Counted from the stretch's first letter, positions 11,085 through 22,811 are shown. The stretch is DNA of 60,000 nucleotides from Cristatella mucedo (GCA_009760855.2 WPIO01000023.1:1243501-1303500); one strand, 5' to 3'. A program made the numbers and translations. The notes: generated from the sequence alone by a model not told the origin.

Positions 11085-11500
11085 TCACGCAATGTAAAGC
11101 ACTCTTTGCTTCCGAGGTATGCCGACAGAGGAGCACACTCCCATTCGTCGGCTTAAAGACTGTTGGCGACAGAAGCTTTAGCTCTGCAGGTCCTAGACTG
11201 TGGAACTCGCTTCCACGATTCTTACGCAACGACAACTACTCTCTTAATGCCGACTATGGCTCACCCTTTTCAGCGGTCCTGAGCTGCTACTTCTATGCTA
11301 CTCACTACCTCAACTGCTCTCCTGACTCTGCTATGCTTCCCACTTTCTCTTTGTTGTGTGAGACGAAGTCTGTTGGCTACCGAATGCGTACCGAAAGCCG
11401 CTTAGGCTGTGAGTGCGCTATACAAAGCTCTCCTGCGTAACACCCACATGGTCTTTATGACTTTGTGGAGTTACAGACGGAGATACGTTACATTACATTA
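11085..11500 (+). mobile_element. LINE 3' end with TTACA-type tail
   Basis: The reading frame has TVGDRSFSSAGPRLWNSLPR, the typical C-terminus of a CR1/L2-group ORF2. About 230 bp of untranslated sequence follow, ending GACTTTGTGGAGTTACAGACGG with a GTTACATTACATTAC tail. The body is related to the copy at 3880-4180. It is a different subfamily from the ATT-tailed copies. Confidence 0.7.
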
Positions 11501-13242
11501 CTCAAATGTGATAGACCTGGCACTTCTCCTCCTTTCCCCTGACCTCTGGTCGGTGGGGCCAAGCCGAACATGAGGATGAGCACGCGGGCACTCATCCCAA
11601 ACAGTGTAAGGCTGTAAGCAGAGATGTAAGCCGATCCAACTAGATAATACTAATAAGCTCGATAATACTCCGTCAACAGCAGGGAAACAACTGGGCCATC
11701 TGCGTTTGTGTTACAAAACAAAACAGAAAAAAAACAACAAAAGACAGTCCGGCTACAGTGATTGGCAATCAAAGTGTTGCAGTTGCATAATGTAACGGAA
11801 CAAGCTTTTAACAATGCAGAGCTCGGCTTTTCTGTTGATCTTCTCAGCTCATCGCAGCACTGCTTGTCGAAATGTGGCATCCATTCTTGCGATGAATGAA
11901 GTCAACCAATAAGCCAATCATAAAGACCCACCGTGCAGAGGATTATCCTACCCTCATGCAGGTAATTAATCTGATCTGCTTATCTGTGGCGTCTCACGAT
12001 CGTTTGATGTCCGTAGAGAAAAACTAACAGTGCCTGTTCAATTGCAGCATCACTAGGCCAGTAAACTTGCATCAATTCTGTGCACATGTCATTCATTTAA
12101 CGTAGGCATTGCATCAGGAAAACCCGAGCTAGGATGCACTGCTGAGCAAGAATAGTGGGCGAATCAATAGAGCGAAATTCCAATTTTCAGCCGTGCTCTG
12201 ATAGGCACACTCCAGTACAAGATAAGTAGCGTCACTGCAGCGACCGGCTACTAGACTTGATTATAATCAAGTCCAGTGGTACGCGGTCATGCACTGCAAG
12301 TCAAAGGGTATGAAAAAGGCAGTTAACACTATGCAGCTGTCAACCTTGTTAGAGCGCCGGCCCCTGATGGAGCAGAGTGTTGCTGATGCATTTTCACGGA
12401 TTCGGTCTTTCATAGGAGTAATAGGCTAGAGTTGGGAGGGTATACAACATTTTATCAAGTTCCCAAAAAATCTTGCTAGCGATTTAGTTAATTTCGAACA
12501 AGCTGAACATTATATGATTCCGGATACGCCTGTCATTTCGTAAATTAAAAGACTTATAAATGCATATTCCGTCACAATTAGTACAAAATGGTGGAATTAA
12601 TGTAGTTCTTCGGCAAAAATGTATAATGCCTTACACTGCATAGTGCATGAGCACGAATCTGCTACTCATTGCACCCTGGTAATGGTATAGCATTATAAGT
12701 AATACGTTTAAAAACCTCCGGGGTCAACGACATTAGAAACACATTGGAGAAATATTTGTGCCCTGCCAATCGCGAAAGCACCATCCACGTTTGCCCACGG
12801 TGAGCCAAAAAACTGCAAAAAAACAATGTCTAGACCTGCAAGTAGCGAGCTACTTGCAAGTCTTTCTGCTCGTGCAATGCACCGCTAATACTTGGTACAG
12901 AGCTACAGCTAGGCTTGTCTTCACGAACGTCGGAGCTGCTGCCATATTAAGCACTTCTCACCGAATCCCTGCACTGTACTGGATACTAGGCTGAGCATCG
13001 ACTTAAAGGTGCTATCACTCACTTTTAGGCCCGTTCATTCTCTAGCCAGGCATGCCGACCAGTAACAGTCCGTAATCAGGCATCCTATTATGCTACGGGC
13101 TCATCGGACCCGGACCGAGATCGGTTGGCTGCTTTTCTAACGAACCTCTGATCCTTTGGCGGCTTCGCCTTCAGTTCTTATGCTCTCGCAGCCTGAAATT
13201 CCCCAATCGACAGACGTCACCGAACCCCCCCCACTTAGCTAT
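11501..13242. other. No gene seen
   Basis: AT-rich, apparently unique intergenic sequence. No open frame with domain features, no RNA gene and no complete repeat was recognised. Confidence 0.4.
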
Positions 13243-13399
13243 ATTAATAATAATAATAATAATAATAATTCATTTATATAGCGCCCCAAGAGAACTTAAT
13301 CTCTATTCAGGCGCTTCACATATGCCTCGGTGCTCGAGCCCACGACCTCAGTCAGACCTTGGTCGGGGCGAGCACCTTAACCGCTAGACCAAACCAGCT
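13243..13399 (-). mobile_element. SINE family A copy (tRNA-derived)
   Basis: On the minus strand the copy has an A box (TGGTCTAGCGGTTAAGG), a B box (GGGCTCGAGC), the tail GTGAAGCGCCTGAATAGAGATTAAGTTCTCTTGGGGCGCTATATAAATG, and a (TAA/ATT)n end. It is nearly complete. Confidence 0.85.
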
Positions 13400-13644
13400 C
13401 GAAGCTAAAACTCACCTGTCCCCTGCAGCATTTTCGGGGTTCGGGTGAATCGTCCTTTATGCGTTAATGCGTGCTGTCGCTGTACATGTTATCCTTAACC
13501 AATTGATACACTTCCTTTCTAGTATTGGTAAACTGCTTACGAAGAGACTTAATTCTCTCAGGGCGCTTTACCATGTTGGTGGCTTTGAGGCCTTGTTTTG
13601 GCTTGTGACACAATCGCACCTGTTGCAAGATATTTGGATGTCGA

Positions 13645-13796
13645 GCGGTTTGGTCTAGCGGTTAAGGTGCTCGCTCCGACCAAGGCCTGACTGAGGTCGT
13701 GGGCTCGAGCCCCGAGGCATATGTGAAGCTCCTGAATAGAGATTAAGTTCTATTTGGGCGCTATACAAATGAATTACATTATTAATACTACTGCGC
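13645..13796 (+). mobile_element. SINE family A copy (tRNA-derived)
   Basis: It has the same head (GGTTTGGTCTAGCGG), B box and GAATAGAGATTAAGTTCTATTTGGGCGCTATACAAATGAATT tail as the copy at 13243. It lies in opposite orientation, 245 bp away. Confidence 0.85.
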
Positions 13797-14299
13797 ACTA
13801 AGGCTAAAGATATATAGGATGCATATGTACTGCAGATTGTGCTCTGGGGTGCAAAACGTTTAATTGGCTGGCTAAGGCACTTCTTCAGCAGAGGATTTTT
13901 TTTAATAAAGTTCCGATTTTATGAAGGCAGCCATGGACTGAACATTATTAAGGCAATGAAAAATATCGACGATCCAGGTATGAAAGCTTCGAAAAGTGAG
14001 GGTCACGTACTGCAGATAACCGCGAACGCGACAACGACCGCGAGTCTTAGTGAATGCTGGGTCTGCCGCCGGTAGTGCACTCTGCAAACATTAGGTCTTG
14101 CAGGTCGTGCCTAGGGAAACAATTTATATGAGAAAATAGGGCGACTCGCGAACTGTACCTGTTTTCCAAGAAAAGGGACACGAGGGAAACTTCTTACGCT
14201 ACTCCTACAGCCTCACACGATGACTTCGCACTAGTGGGCCACAAATTGTTCGCTATGTCCACGATGAGCACTAAGGTTCGATCGCCAAGGCTAATCACA

Positions 14300-14415
14300 G
14301 TTCGATCTTGCTTCCTTTACAGCATATGTAAAGTTTCAAAAAAGGGATTGTGTAAAAGTGCCTAGAAAGAGATAATGTTATCTGAGGGTGCTATACAAAT
14401 ATATTGTTTTAAATA
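14300..14415 (+). mobile_element. LINE tail fragment
   Basis: It contains AGTGCCTAGAAAGAGATAATGTTATCTGAGGGTGCTATACAAATATATTG. This matches the 3' tail of the CR1/L2-type LINE, and AT-rich simple sequence follows. Confidence 0.6.
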
Positions 14416-15337
14416 ATATATTGTTGTTATATTATTTTTATTAATATATATATATATGTGAGTGTGTATACATATATGTATTGTTATTATCAAATATAGT
14501 ATTGTTGTTATTAAAGTTGGAGCCAACCAGCGTCTGGAAAGACGGTGACAAGTTCGCAGACTGCACCGACTAGCTCAGCTTCGAAGAGGTTGCACTCTGT
14601 TTGGAGTTTGAAAAGGGATGTGGCATATCGCAAAAATGAATGATTCTGAGAGTAAGCGCACAGTAAGAAGCGCCTTTGGACAACCGAGGGATTTCTTGGG
14701 TTTTTTAAACGCACGCCTTTCGATGCTTATGACTATTTAGTCCAGATTTAGATGGAATCGCCACCTGAAATGGCCGCTGTCTCACTAAAGACTGTAGTCA
14801 TGTGATAGTGCTCGGGCATTTAAATGAAAATTCTGCCCAAACGAGGCAAATAGTAGGGGCATTGCTAATGGAGGCTGACGGCTGTTGCACCTTGCTCTAA
14901 ATGCTCACAGCCACTCGAAAGCTGAAGGGGGATGGGTCTCTCACAACCCGAGCCCAGTAGCACGAAAGCTGCTTGGCTTCCTTGGCGGCCTTTGTCACAG
15001 TGCAAGGCCACTGCTAGACAGCATAAATTGCAGCTTTTGCACCTTAATTCGCACGATGAGTTTGTGCAAAGATCGTGAACTTAAATATATAAGCAAAAAT
15101 TTCGAAATTCGGAAGAAAGAAAAACAAAATACAACTATACGCTTTTAATATAATTTGAGCGATGGTATTTTGAGAATCCTCTGTCAGACTATTACCATAG
15201 CTCGAAGGATACTATGCGTTTTCATCTGCGTTCTTTGCCTTATTTTCGTGGTTACATCGTATCGCAAAAATTGCTATCACAGGATACTCCAGAATTCAAG
15301 TACGATACAGTAGAGCGTTGGCGATTAAGTAGAATTA
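14416..15337. other. No gene seen
   Basis: An (AT)n/(ATT)n-rich stretch near 14405-14510, then unique-looking AT-rich sequence. A short plus frame (14885-15148) has no recognisable feature. Confidence 0.4.
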
Positions 15338-15460
15338 CCTTATTTTTATAGCGCCGTGAGAAAATAATCTCTATCTGGGTGCATTGCATGCGCTGCAGAG
15401 CTCGAGCCCACGACCCTGGTCGTTAATGGTGAGCACCTTACCCGTGGGTCAAACCAGGGA
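15338..15460 (-). mobile_element. SINE family A copy, diverged
   Basis: The reverse tail is TAGCGCCGTGAGAAAATAATCTCTATCTGGGTGC. It is followed by GAGCTCGAGCCCACGACC and the head GTGAGCACCTTACCCGTGGGTCAAACCAG. Confidence 0.7.
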
Positions 15461-15639
15461 AGAAAGTGGCGATTGCCATACCCAAAGGCGACCGCGTGTG
15501 ACTGTTAGGCTGGGTGTGGGGCGATTACCCGGAAGAGTGGGCATGATTCTAACAAAAGTGAGTGTCTATCAACGACTTCTGGATATTTCTGGGATATTTC
15601 CTCGTGGGCAACGTTTCAAAATGTACGACTATTTCGTGC

Positions 15640-15740
15640 CTCGTACATGCAAGAGGGCATAATTTCCGTCTCCTGATCGCCGGGATCGTCATCGGCGGCA
15701 TAATCGGCTATTTTGCGTCCACCTAGGCGGCCGCCAGCCC
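15640..15740 (+). other. Weak exon candidate with a hydrophobic segment
   Basis: One plus frame reads NFRLLIAGIVIGGIIGYFAST and then a stop at the edge of a GC-rich island. The hydrophobic run could be a C-terminal membrane segment of a protein whose other exons are unseen. The minus strand over the same bases is open too, with an acidic translation, so chance is likely. No clear acceptor was found. Confidence 0.15.
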
Positions 15741-16369
15741 CACGATGCCACCCACGCATGCCACACTCGGAGCGAGGCACCGCCGGCCGGTGCAAGTCGC
15801 AGTCGATTGGCAGTTCGTCCGGGCGAAATTGGACCAGCAAAAGGACAATCGCCAAACGTGTTGCTGCAATTAAAATCGCAGATCAATGGCGCATTTACTA
15901 TGCCCGAAAGTGACAAGCTTCAAAAAGTTCTGGATTGCGGCTGAACTTAAACGATGAGATTGCACCTGACGTATCTGCCTCGACAGATGCACGTGGATGG
16001 CTTCCTAAAATCGCTCCGCATATGAGACGTTTACCGGTCGCCAAAGGGTTCGCAAGAGTAAAAAGGAGGAAGATTAAAAATCTTAAATGAGGCAGGCGAT
16101 GAGGCAAGGCCTTCGACGACGCAAGCAAAAGCGTTTGCAATTACACTCGGTCGCGATGCGAACAACGCTAGACGACCAGCCAGCAACTTCGCATGGTAGC
16201 AACACTCAGAAACTGTCGCCGCCAGAAAAGGATTCGCGCCTTATCTACTCATACGAATAAAGCGATCTGTACGCTTACGCAGTGAACTTCACACGCACCA
16301 CCAGCGAGAAAAAACTTGAGCAATGCGGAGCAGTCTAAAAAAAATACAAAATGGACGCCGAGGTAAGCG

Positions 16370-17100
16370 ATACCGCAACCGCGCGCCACGACTCGAAAAC
16401 CGTCTGCGCAAAGGTGAAGGCCGAGCGTACGTGGCCGGCCCTCCCCCCCCCCCCCCCCCCCGCGCACCTGATCACCGCCGGCTGATCTAGCGACCGGCGG
16501 TTTCTGCCGCTGAGCCGTCGCCGACGTTACGTGCCCAACGGACGCGCGACCTACGCGTCGAGTCGCTACACTCGGCATATTATTCGACTGCGATCCGGCG
16601 CGAGCAGCGCTCGAGCGCGATTTGCGCAACTCGTACAAAGACATTTTGGAAGGCGCCTTTCGGGAGTCGGCGCCGCGGCCCGCCGCCCCTATGGCAGGCG
16701 CGAGAATCGCAAAAAGACGAAAGCCGCCGCGGTCGCGCAGTGCACACTAACCCATGCCAGTGCTGGGAGGAGCAAGATCGTCAAGAAGACAGAAGCCATC
16801 GTTGCTCTTGGTCAGCGGCGGCGGGCGGCGATCCGGTCGAGACGGGGCGAAGGCGAGAAATGCCAGCCGGCTCGCGTCAATTACCCCCTAATGTATCCCA
16901 TTACCTGATGCGCTTCCGGAACTCCCCATGCCCGCCCCTCCCCCTAACCACCGCGACTGGCCGCGCGGTCGCGATGGGGAATGCAGCTGCTGCGGCTGCT
17001 CCGGCCTCCAGCAAGGGGCGCGACTCTGCGCTGCTGCTGCTGCCGCCGACAGGCGGGCGACTATTGTTTGATGCGCATGTGATGTAATATACTGTCTCCC
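16370..17100. other. CpG-rich island with exon-like open frames
   Basis: The sequence turns GC-rich and is interrupted by a 19-nt C-run (16443-16461). A plus frame without its own ATG (about 16515-16752) reads DCDPARAALERDLRN then SYKDILEGAFRES, a plausible helical segment with GC-rich third codon positions. Downstream, ATG at 16975 in a good start context opens MGNAAAAAAPASSKGRDSAL and continues to a stop at 17087. The minus strand is also partly open. This could be the first exon or promoter of an unseen gene. Confidence 0.25.
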
Positions 17101-17261
17101 AGGCAAGCTGGGATCGCATTTCTTCCAAGTTTCGTCAAACGTCAGTGCTCACGAGATGCGTCGAAAGCCCACTGATTTTGTGCTTGAGACTAGGTTCACG
17201 AAACTACAGCGCTGAAACCGCTGTCCACTCGCTAAATTAAAATACGAAAATACGGTAGAAT

Positions 17262-17395
17262 CCATGTGTGTTTCGCCCTCGGAGAACTAAATCTCTATTC
17301 AGGTGCTTCACATTCACAACGGAGTTCGAGCCCACGACCTCGGGTGAGCCAATTCATTCACCTTGACCTTGGTCGAGGCTACCGATTCAGCAGAG
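17262..17395 (-). mobile_element. SINE family A copy, diverged
   Basis: It shows GCCCTCGGAGAACTAAATCTCTATTCAGGTGCTTCACATT followed by GAGTTCGAGCCCACGACCTCGG. This is the reverse complement of the tail and B-box region of family A. Confidence 0.7.
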
Positions 17396-18077
17396 ATTTG
17401 CGAAGTGTCTGATTGCGGTTGCGATTAGAAGGTCCGAAAATGGCTTCCTCCAATTTCTTGGAGGGGCCTGAAGCTCAAATTGTCGGTGTGCATATTCCGG
17501 GTTCGCTTGAAGAAGAGGCAGAGCTCCACTTACTGGGGCTACCGGACTATTTATGAGTGACTTCGCAGCTCTAGGCCATCATCAAAGTGGGGCCGCAGGG
17601 CTTTCACGAACCTAAAGAGACATTCCGCGAGGCACCCTTTCGGCGCTCCAGCTCCGATCCTCGGTCATTTCCGGTCATTCGGGGGGGGGGTGGGAAGGGC
17701 CCAAGGCGACCTGGAGCGCCGGCTACGGAAGGGCCTAAATTGTATCTCATCGTCGTCGTCCCACTTTATAGAAACTGCGACTTCACAGCCCGACCCTTCA
17801 CTGCTAGCGGTAGCTAGCGGCCGGCCAAGCGATCTGAGCAATCAGCCACCTCGCTGCTATTTCCGGTAGCCGGCGTCGAAGAAGTGCGGCGCTAGACTAG
17901 AAACATCTTTAATACTGCTTGAGCGTCGAACAAAGAACTCGGTCTCAATAGTTCAGTTGGTGGTACGCGGTACTTGTAGCCCAAAGCATGCGCTACTGGG
18001 TCACTCCGCTCGAGGCGAAATTCCCTTTTGGAGCTCGCTACGGCGACAGACGGCCTCTGGTTGCCGTGCTTTTATAG

Positions 18078-18101
18078 TATATATATATATATATATATAT
18101 T
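18078..18101. repeat. (TA)n microsatellite, 24 bp
   Basis: Short TA run that forms the 3' end of the adjoining SINE. Confidence 0.9.
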
Positions 18102-18236
18102 TCATTCGTAAAGCACCCTAAGAGAACTTAATCTCTATTCAGGCACTTCACATATGCCGCGGGGCTCGAGCCCACGACCTCGGTCTGACCTTGGTCGGAG
18201 CGAGCATCTGCTGAACCACAGAGCCAAACCAGCTTT
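18102..18236 (-). mobile_element. SINE family A copy
   Basis: The reverse tail is GTAAAGCACCCTAAGAGAACTTAATCTCTATTCAGGCACTTCACATATG. The B box (GGCTCGAGCCC) and the head ending AAACCAGC follow. Confidence 0.85.
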
Positions 18237-19293
18237 TGGAAATTACTGGAAAAACCTCGAAGTAAGCTCCTTAAAAAAAATCTGACACCCAATTTCTGGA
18301 AGCGCATCGCGTTGGAATTCTTTTTTTCTTACTTCGCTTGATTGTATTTAACATCACTTTGTAAAAGATTCCAATTTTTTTGCCTCCGAGTATAAAGTCT
18401 GTTTTTCTAATGCCATCTGCCTAAAATAAATAGAAAATAGCTATTTTTCCTTAAAAATTTTGCTAGTGCGTTCAGGAAAAAATGACGCTATGAAATTCTC
18501 CGGATTACAATATGCTAGCACACGGATGTCAGGTTCACATACTGTACACAGCGCTCGTTTCGCTGCTGCTACCCGAGTTAGTGAGGGCTGGGCGGACGTA
18601 ACGCTGTAGGGTAGAACCCTTAGAAGCGTAACCGTGCAGGTGTGGTTAACGGAAGTTTTGGCATATGCTATTACAGATTAAGAGCACAGTGAAGAGCCAT
18701 ATCTGATTGAAACGGTATCGAGAGGTTGCTTGCACCCAGCAAATGCATTTCACCGTGTGTACGGACAATTTATCAAGAGGAGCAAAAAGAACTCGGCGTA
18801 AGCGTCTGTTAAAGATGTGTGAGCCCAGCAAATCATACTTCGGCATGCCTGTCGTAGATCAAAACAAGCCCTGCGAACGTCGTTTCACACGCGAGCACTC
18901 GCGAAAACTGCGAAAACTCTAGAAGGTGGTGTGACCAATTGCTGCTCGCTAGATGAATTTTTTCAAAATTACAGATAGTGTGCGCAATATCATTTTATAA
19001 AATTTAGATAATTCTGGTATTTTTATTAATTTAGGTAGTTCCGGTATGTTTACACGCGGTTGCAGCGCAGATATGAGAGCCGTGAAGTTTGCAACCCGAG
19101 ATATTGTAGAAAAACAGACTGACGTCTCACGCAACTGCTACTTATGCACGGTGGATCCTTCTGGACGTGGTACTGCAAGGAACGCGTCTCCCATCATGCA
19201 TTCTTGCATGTATCCAATCTTGCATTCCTTCCGCAGTACCGCACTGCCCTCAACTCCCGTGCCGATCCCTCCAGAGAGGGATTGGCTGTGTGC

Positions 19294-19295
<2 letters not shown>
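18237..19295. other. No gene seen
   Basis: AT-rich sequence with A/T runs. No coding signal or complete repeat was recognised. Confidence 0.4.
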
Positions 19296-19351
<56 letters not shown>

Positions 19352-19400
19352 GAGAGAGAAAGGGAGAGAAGGACAGAGACAGAGACAGAGACAGAGAGAG
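19296..19400 (+). repeat. (AG)n microsatellite with GA-rich flank
   Basis: A roughly 45-bp perfect AG run grades into GGAGAG and GACAGA variants. Confidence 0.95.
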
Positions 19401-19449
19401 CAGAAAGTCAGTCAGCGAGGAAGATATTGCAGGCTGAGATTCCAATTTC

Positions 19450-19650
19450 ACTAATACGGCTGAGGAGAGAAAGCCATATTTCTTTATCTAGAAAGACCTT
19501 AACGATCAGACCACAGACCTTTTAGTCTTCCCAAGTCTAATGCTGAGCTTCTGGCAGCCAGACTCAAAGAAAAGAACTTGCTAGATGTAATTGAGAAAGT
19601 AACACATCTAAGAAAGCGTCATTCACTTTGTTCCAACTTCAAAGTAAATG
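19450..19650 (+). pseudogene. Fragment of a multi-copy invertebrate protein family (decayed)
   Basis: In shifting plus frames it reads AEERKPYFFI, stop, KDLNDQTTDLL, and then after a frameshift PKSNAELLAARLKEKNLL and VIEKVTHLRKRHSL. The same motifs occur on the minus strand at 59340-59690 (VAEERKPYIFI, SNAELLISKLKEWNLF). From memory they belong to a multi-copy family in invertebrate genomes with conserved FLGNHK and GERFHQDI blocks, likely transposon-borne but without an assigned function that I know. This copy has a stop and a frameshift. Confidence 0.55.
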
Positions 19651-20254
19651 CATGTTATTTTTCATTTATTTGCTGTTCTTTCTTACAAAATTCGCAATGA
19701 GGCTCGAATAGGTCAGTTTTCTCATCGGAAAGGGGTAATAACTGTCCGGACAAAAAAATCAAAGTTTATTGATAACAGTGGCCGTGTTCTATGCTTCTGA
19801 CTCATATTGGGAGATAGCACTTTCTACCCAGGAGCAAAAGCTGTGTGCTACACGGTGAATTATTGTTCATTACGTAGCCAATCGGAAGGGCTTTTATTTT
19901 AGCTAGGCACTTTGAGCAGACAAACGTTTTCTGTCCAGCTCAATGATGGCATGGACCTGAGGATTCAACACGGGCGACATGTCTGGGGTGCCGATTCCGG
20001 TGTTAAAAACGAATGAAGTAAATTAACAAATTAAAGGCAAGTGTAGAGTCGCGAATTTGACCGAGCGTATGCTCGCAACTAACCCGCTTTTCGTTTGCAG
20101 TGCCGGCAGCTCAGTCTCAGGTATCACCCATGTGCTTGACGTCGCAGAGAGGAGGACTTGTGCAAATCGGCTACGCATTTACACAGCTCGAAATTCATGA
20201 CGCGTAAGCTACGTGTACCGTCAAACGCTTCCCTGTCCATTCCACTCCACTGGC

Positions 20255-21363
20255 AGAGCCGATTTTGGGCGTTAGCCTTTCCAATTTCTGAATCACACTT
20301 GGTTTGCCCATAACTAGTAGGTTAGTTTTATCATCATTTAATTTAAGAAAATTTGCTGCCATCAATGTGCTGATGTCATCAATACGTTCAGCAAGGGAGT
20401 TGAGAGAACTTGAGGTGCTCAAAGGCTGGAAGAGATCAAAGCAAAGGTACAACTGAGTGTCATCCGCATAGAAGTGAAAACCTAGATTGTGCTTCGCAAT
20501 CATAACAGCAAGAGGAAGAGTATAAACCGTGAAAAGAACCAGACCTAGCACGGAACCTTGAGGCACCCCATATTTCAGAGGTATCTCGGGTGATCTTTGT
20601 CCATTCACGTCAATACTCTGAAGTCTCCCGCTGAGATAGGACCTGAACTATTGCAATTCAGTGCCAATGATGACTAGATGAGATGAGAGGTGCTAAAGAA
20701 GGATTTGGTGATCGATAGTATCAAAAGCTGCCGAAAGATGAGCAAAATAAGCAGAGATACTGTACATAAGTTTGCATTCCTAAGTAGGTCGTTATACACC
20801 CGAAGCAATGCTGACTCAGATGGAGTGATTAGCTCTAAAACCCGACTGGAACTTACTAGAAAGGTTTGAAGTTTCAACATATGTTCAGCTGGTCACTGAC
20901 TACTCGCTCCAGTGCCTTTGATAAAAATATCAAAGGGAGACTGCTCGGAAGTTGCTCAAGTTCTCTCGGTATAGTGTTGCTTTCTTGAGTAGTGACCTAA
21001 CTACAGACTTTAAGAAAGAGGTGCTGGGACATGACCTGAGGCTAATAACACATTTATTATGTTAGTTATGCATGGCAGCAGCTGATCAATGCATCGTAAG
21101 AGCAGAACAGTGGGAATAGGGTCCAGGGGACTAGTTGACTTCTTTAATTGCTATATGAACTTCAGGACGAGGTCACTAGTAACGTCCTTGAATGTAGACA
21201 TTGAAGTGCTGCATGGAATTGAGGAACAGCATTCCAAGGGGAGGGTGCTGCTATCTTAGGTATGGACTCCTTGATCTTGTCTATCTTATTGACAAAGAAG
21301 CTAGAGAAACGATCAGCTAGATCATCTCAGGGAACACTCGGTAAGGAGCTAACCCGGGAGCGG
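20255..21363 (-). mobile_element. LINE internal segment (reverse transcriptase, decayed)
   Basis: On the minus strand, reverse transcriptase motifs are visible: PLKYGVPQGSVLG (motif B) and FHFYADDTQLYLCFD with the catalytic YADD. The thumb region follows, with NDDKTNLLVMGKPSVIQKLE. Upstream parts (DLADRFSSFFVNKIDKI-like) are frameshifted. It belongs to the CR1/L2 group in the Jockey superfamily. It joins a plus-oriented LINE tail at its right end. Confidence 0.85.
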
Positions 21364-21478
21364 TTACCACTAACCATTCGATCGTGCTTCCTTTGCAGCA
21401 AATGCAAAGTTCCTAGAAAGAGATTAAGTTATCTGAGGGCGCTAAATAGAATTCATTATTATTGTTATTATTATTTTG
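21364..21478 (+). mobile_element. LINE 3' tail in opposite orientation to its neighbour
   Basis: It reads ACCATTCGATCGTGCTTCCTTTGCAGCAAATGCAAAGTTCCTAGAAAGAGATTAAGTTATCTGAGGGCGCTAAATAG and then (ATT)n. It is the true 3' end of the LINE and abuts the inverted internal segment. Confidence 0.75.
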
Positions 21479-22175
21479 CGATAGTGCGTGGAGATGGCAG
21501 TACCCAGCCCCGTTATATGAGTTCGCCAGTTTCATGATTGAAAACCACAATTCGCGACGGATGCGGACTGTACTTCAACGGCCCGTTTGAGGTGTCTATC
21601 CAATGAACTATATAAGAGACTTACAATCGATCGCTGGGTCTATCTTATGGTTCTATTCGCCGATTCACCATCGCGACCTAGATAAGCAATCGCCGTAGCT
21701 AGCCGAGTCCATCGACGCTATGGCAATGCCGAAGCGATCTACTACCTGGCATCCGCTAAAGCGACTGTCCAAAATGCGTACGAACCAACGGTCATTCCAG
21801 TCGCACAAGACGACAGCTCATTGCCGTATCGGGCTTCGGTAGTCGTTTATTTATACGGACGTGACTTAAACCTCGTTAGACCATCGCCGCCATCAAGTGC
21901 AATGGTCCTTAAACCCGCAGCAGCAACTACACCGGGAAAGGCCATAGACTGGCCAAAATGCGAATAGCAAGGCCATAAACGTCACTGTCTCATACACTAC
22001 GAATAGCAAAGAAGCAAATCAGGTGCATATCTCAAATTCTACTAGCCCCTGGTGCCATGTCACCTGTAAGCTGCCAGCTGTAGGAGGCAGTCGCGAAAAC
22101 AAACGAAGTTATTAAACGAAAGTCAGCAAAAAATTATAAGTAAAGATTCTCTCATTCAGCAGGCCCGTTTTCATT
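21479..22175. other. No gene seen
   Basis: Mixed-composition sequence without recognisable coding or repeat structure. Confidence 0.35.
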
Positions 22176-22315
22176 GTGGCAGAAGAGCTTTGATAGCAAC
22201 ACTCCCGCTCAAAGCAGGCAATACAGAATTGCCTGCCTGCTGCAGGGCTCGAACCGGGACCGGGGTCGTGAAGTTCGAGCACCGTACTCCTAGGCTAAGA
22301 CACAGATTGCTCTCC
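22176..22315 (-). mobile_element. SINE family B copy
   Basis: It has TGGCAGAAGAGCTTTGATAGC, a central GCCTGCCTGCTGC stem region, GGGCTCGAACCGGGACC (B box reversed) and GCACCGTACTCCTAGGCTAAG. This is the family B order on the minus strand. Confidence 0.65.
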
Positions 22316-22811
22316 ACAGTTCCTCGAAATATTATGAACCGACTGGTCATTCACGGGACTCAGCGATTTAACAAAGATATTTAATAAATTTATATTCACC
22401 ACTAGATCAGAAGTTCTGAGGGGCCCTCTTTGCAGTCTCCTTTACGGGCTGTGGTAATTTGACTACCGCTCGGCAAAATAAGTAACTTTCTACCTCATTC
22501 GTGACAAACCTGTATACAACCGGAAGGCAAGCATACTTCGCTATCATTCTCAGAGAGGCATTCCTTCAGTCTGCCTTAAATTCTACGAGCCTCCTTAGGG
22601 CTTCTGAGTAAGAGAGCTGGCTTGACGAATTACACCGTGTGGACGCCGACAGTAAAGCGGTCTCTCGGGAGAATCCTTCTAGAATCCGGGATCCGACTGC
22701 GCCAGCGTCACCCCTGCCGTTAGGTGCTGCATGCAGGATAAGTTCCTGGCAATTGCTTCAAAGTGATTCTAAATCTGAGCGAATTTTATCGAAAATCTCG
22801 ATGCTGCGGTG

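Noticed and set aside
13243-13399. A genuine tRNA gene
   Set aside because: The head looks tRNA-like with A and B boxes, but it carries a LINE-type tail and recurs many times in the window, so it is a SINE. The same holds for the other copies.
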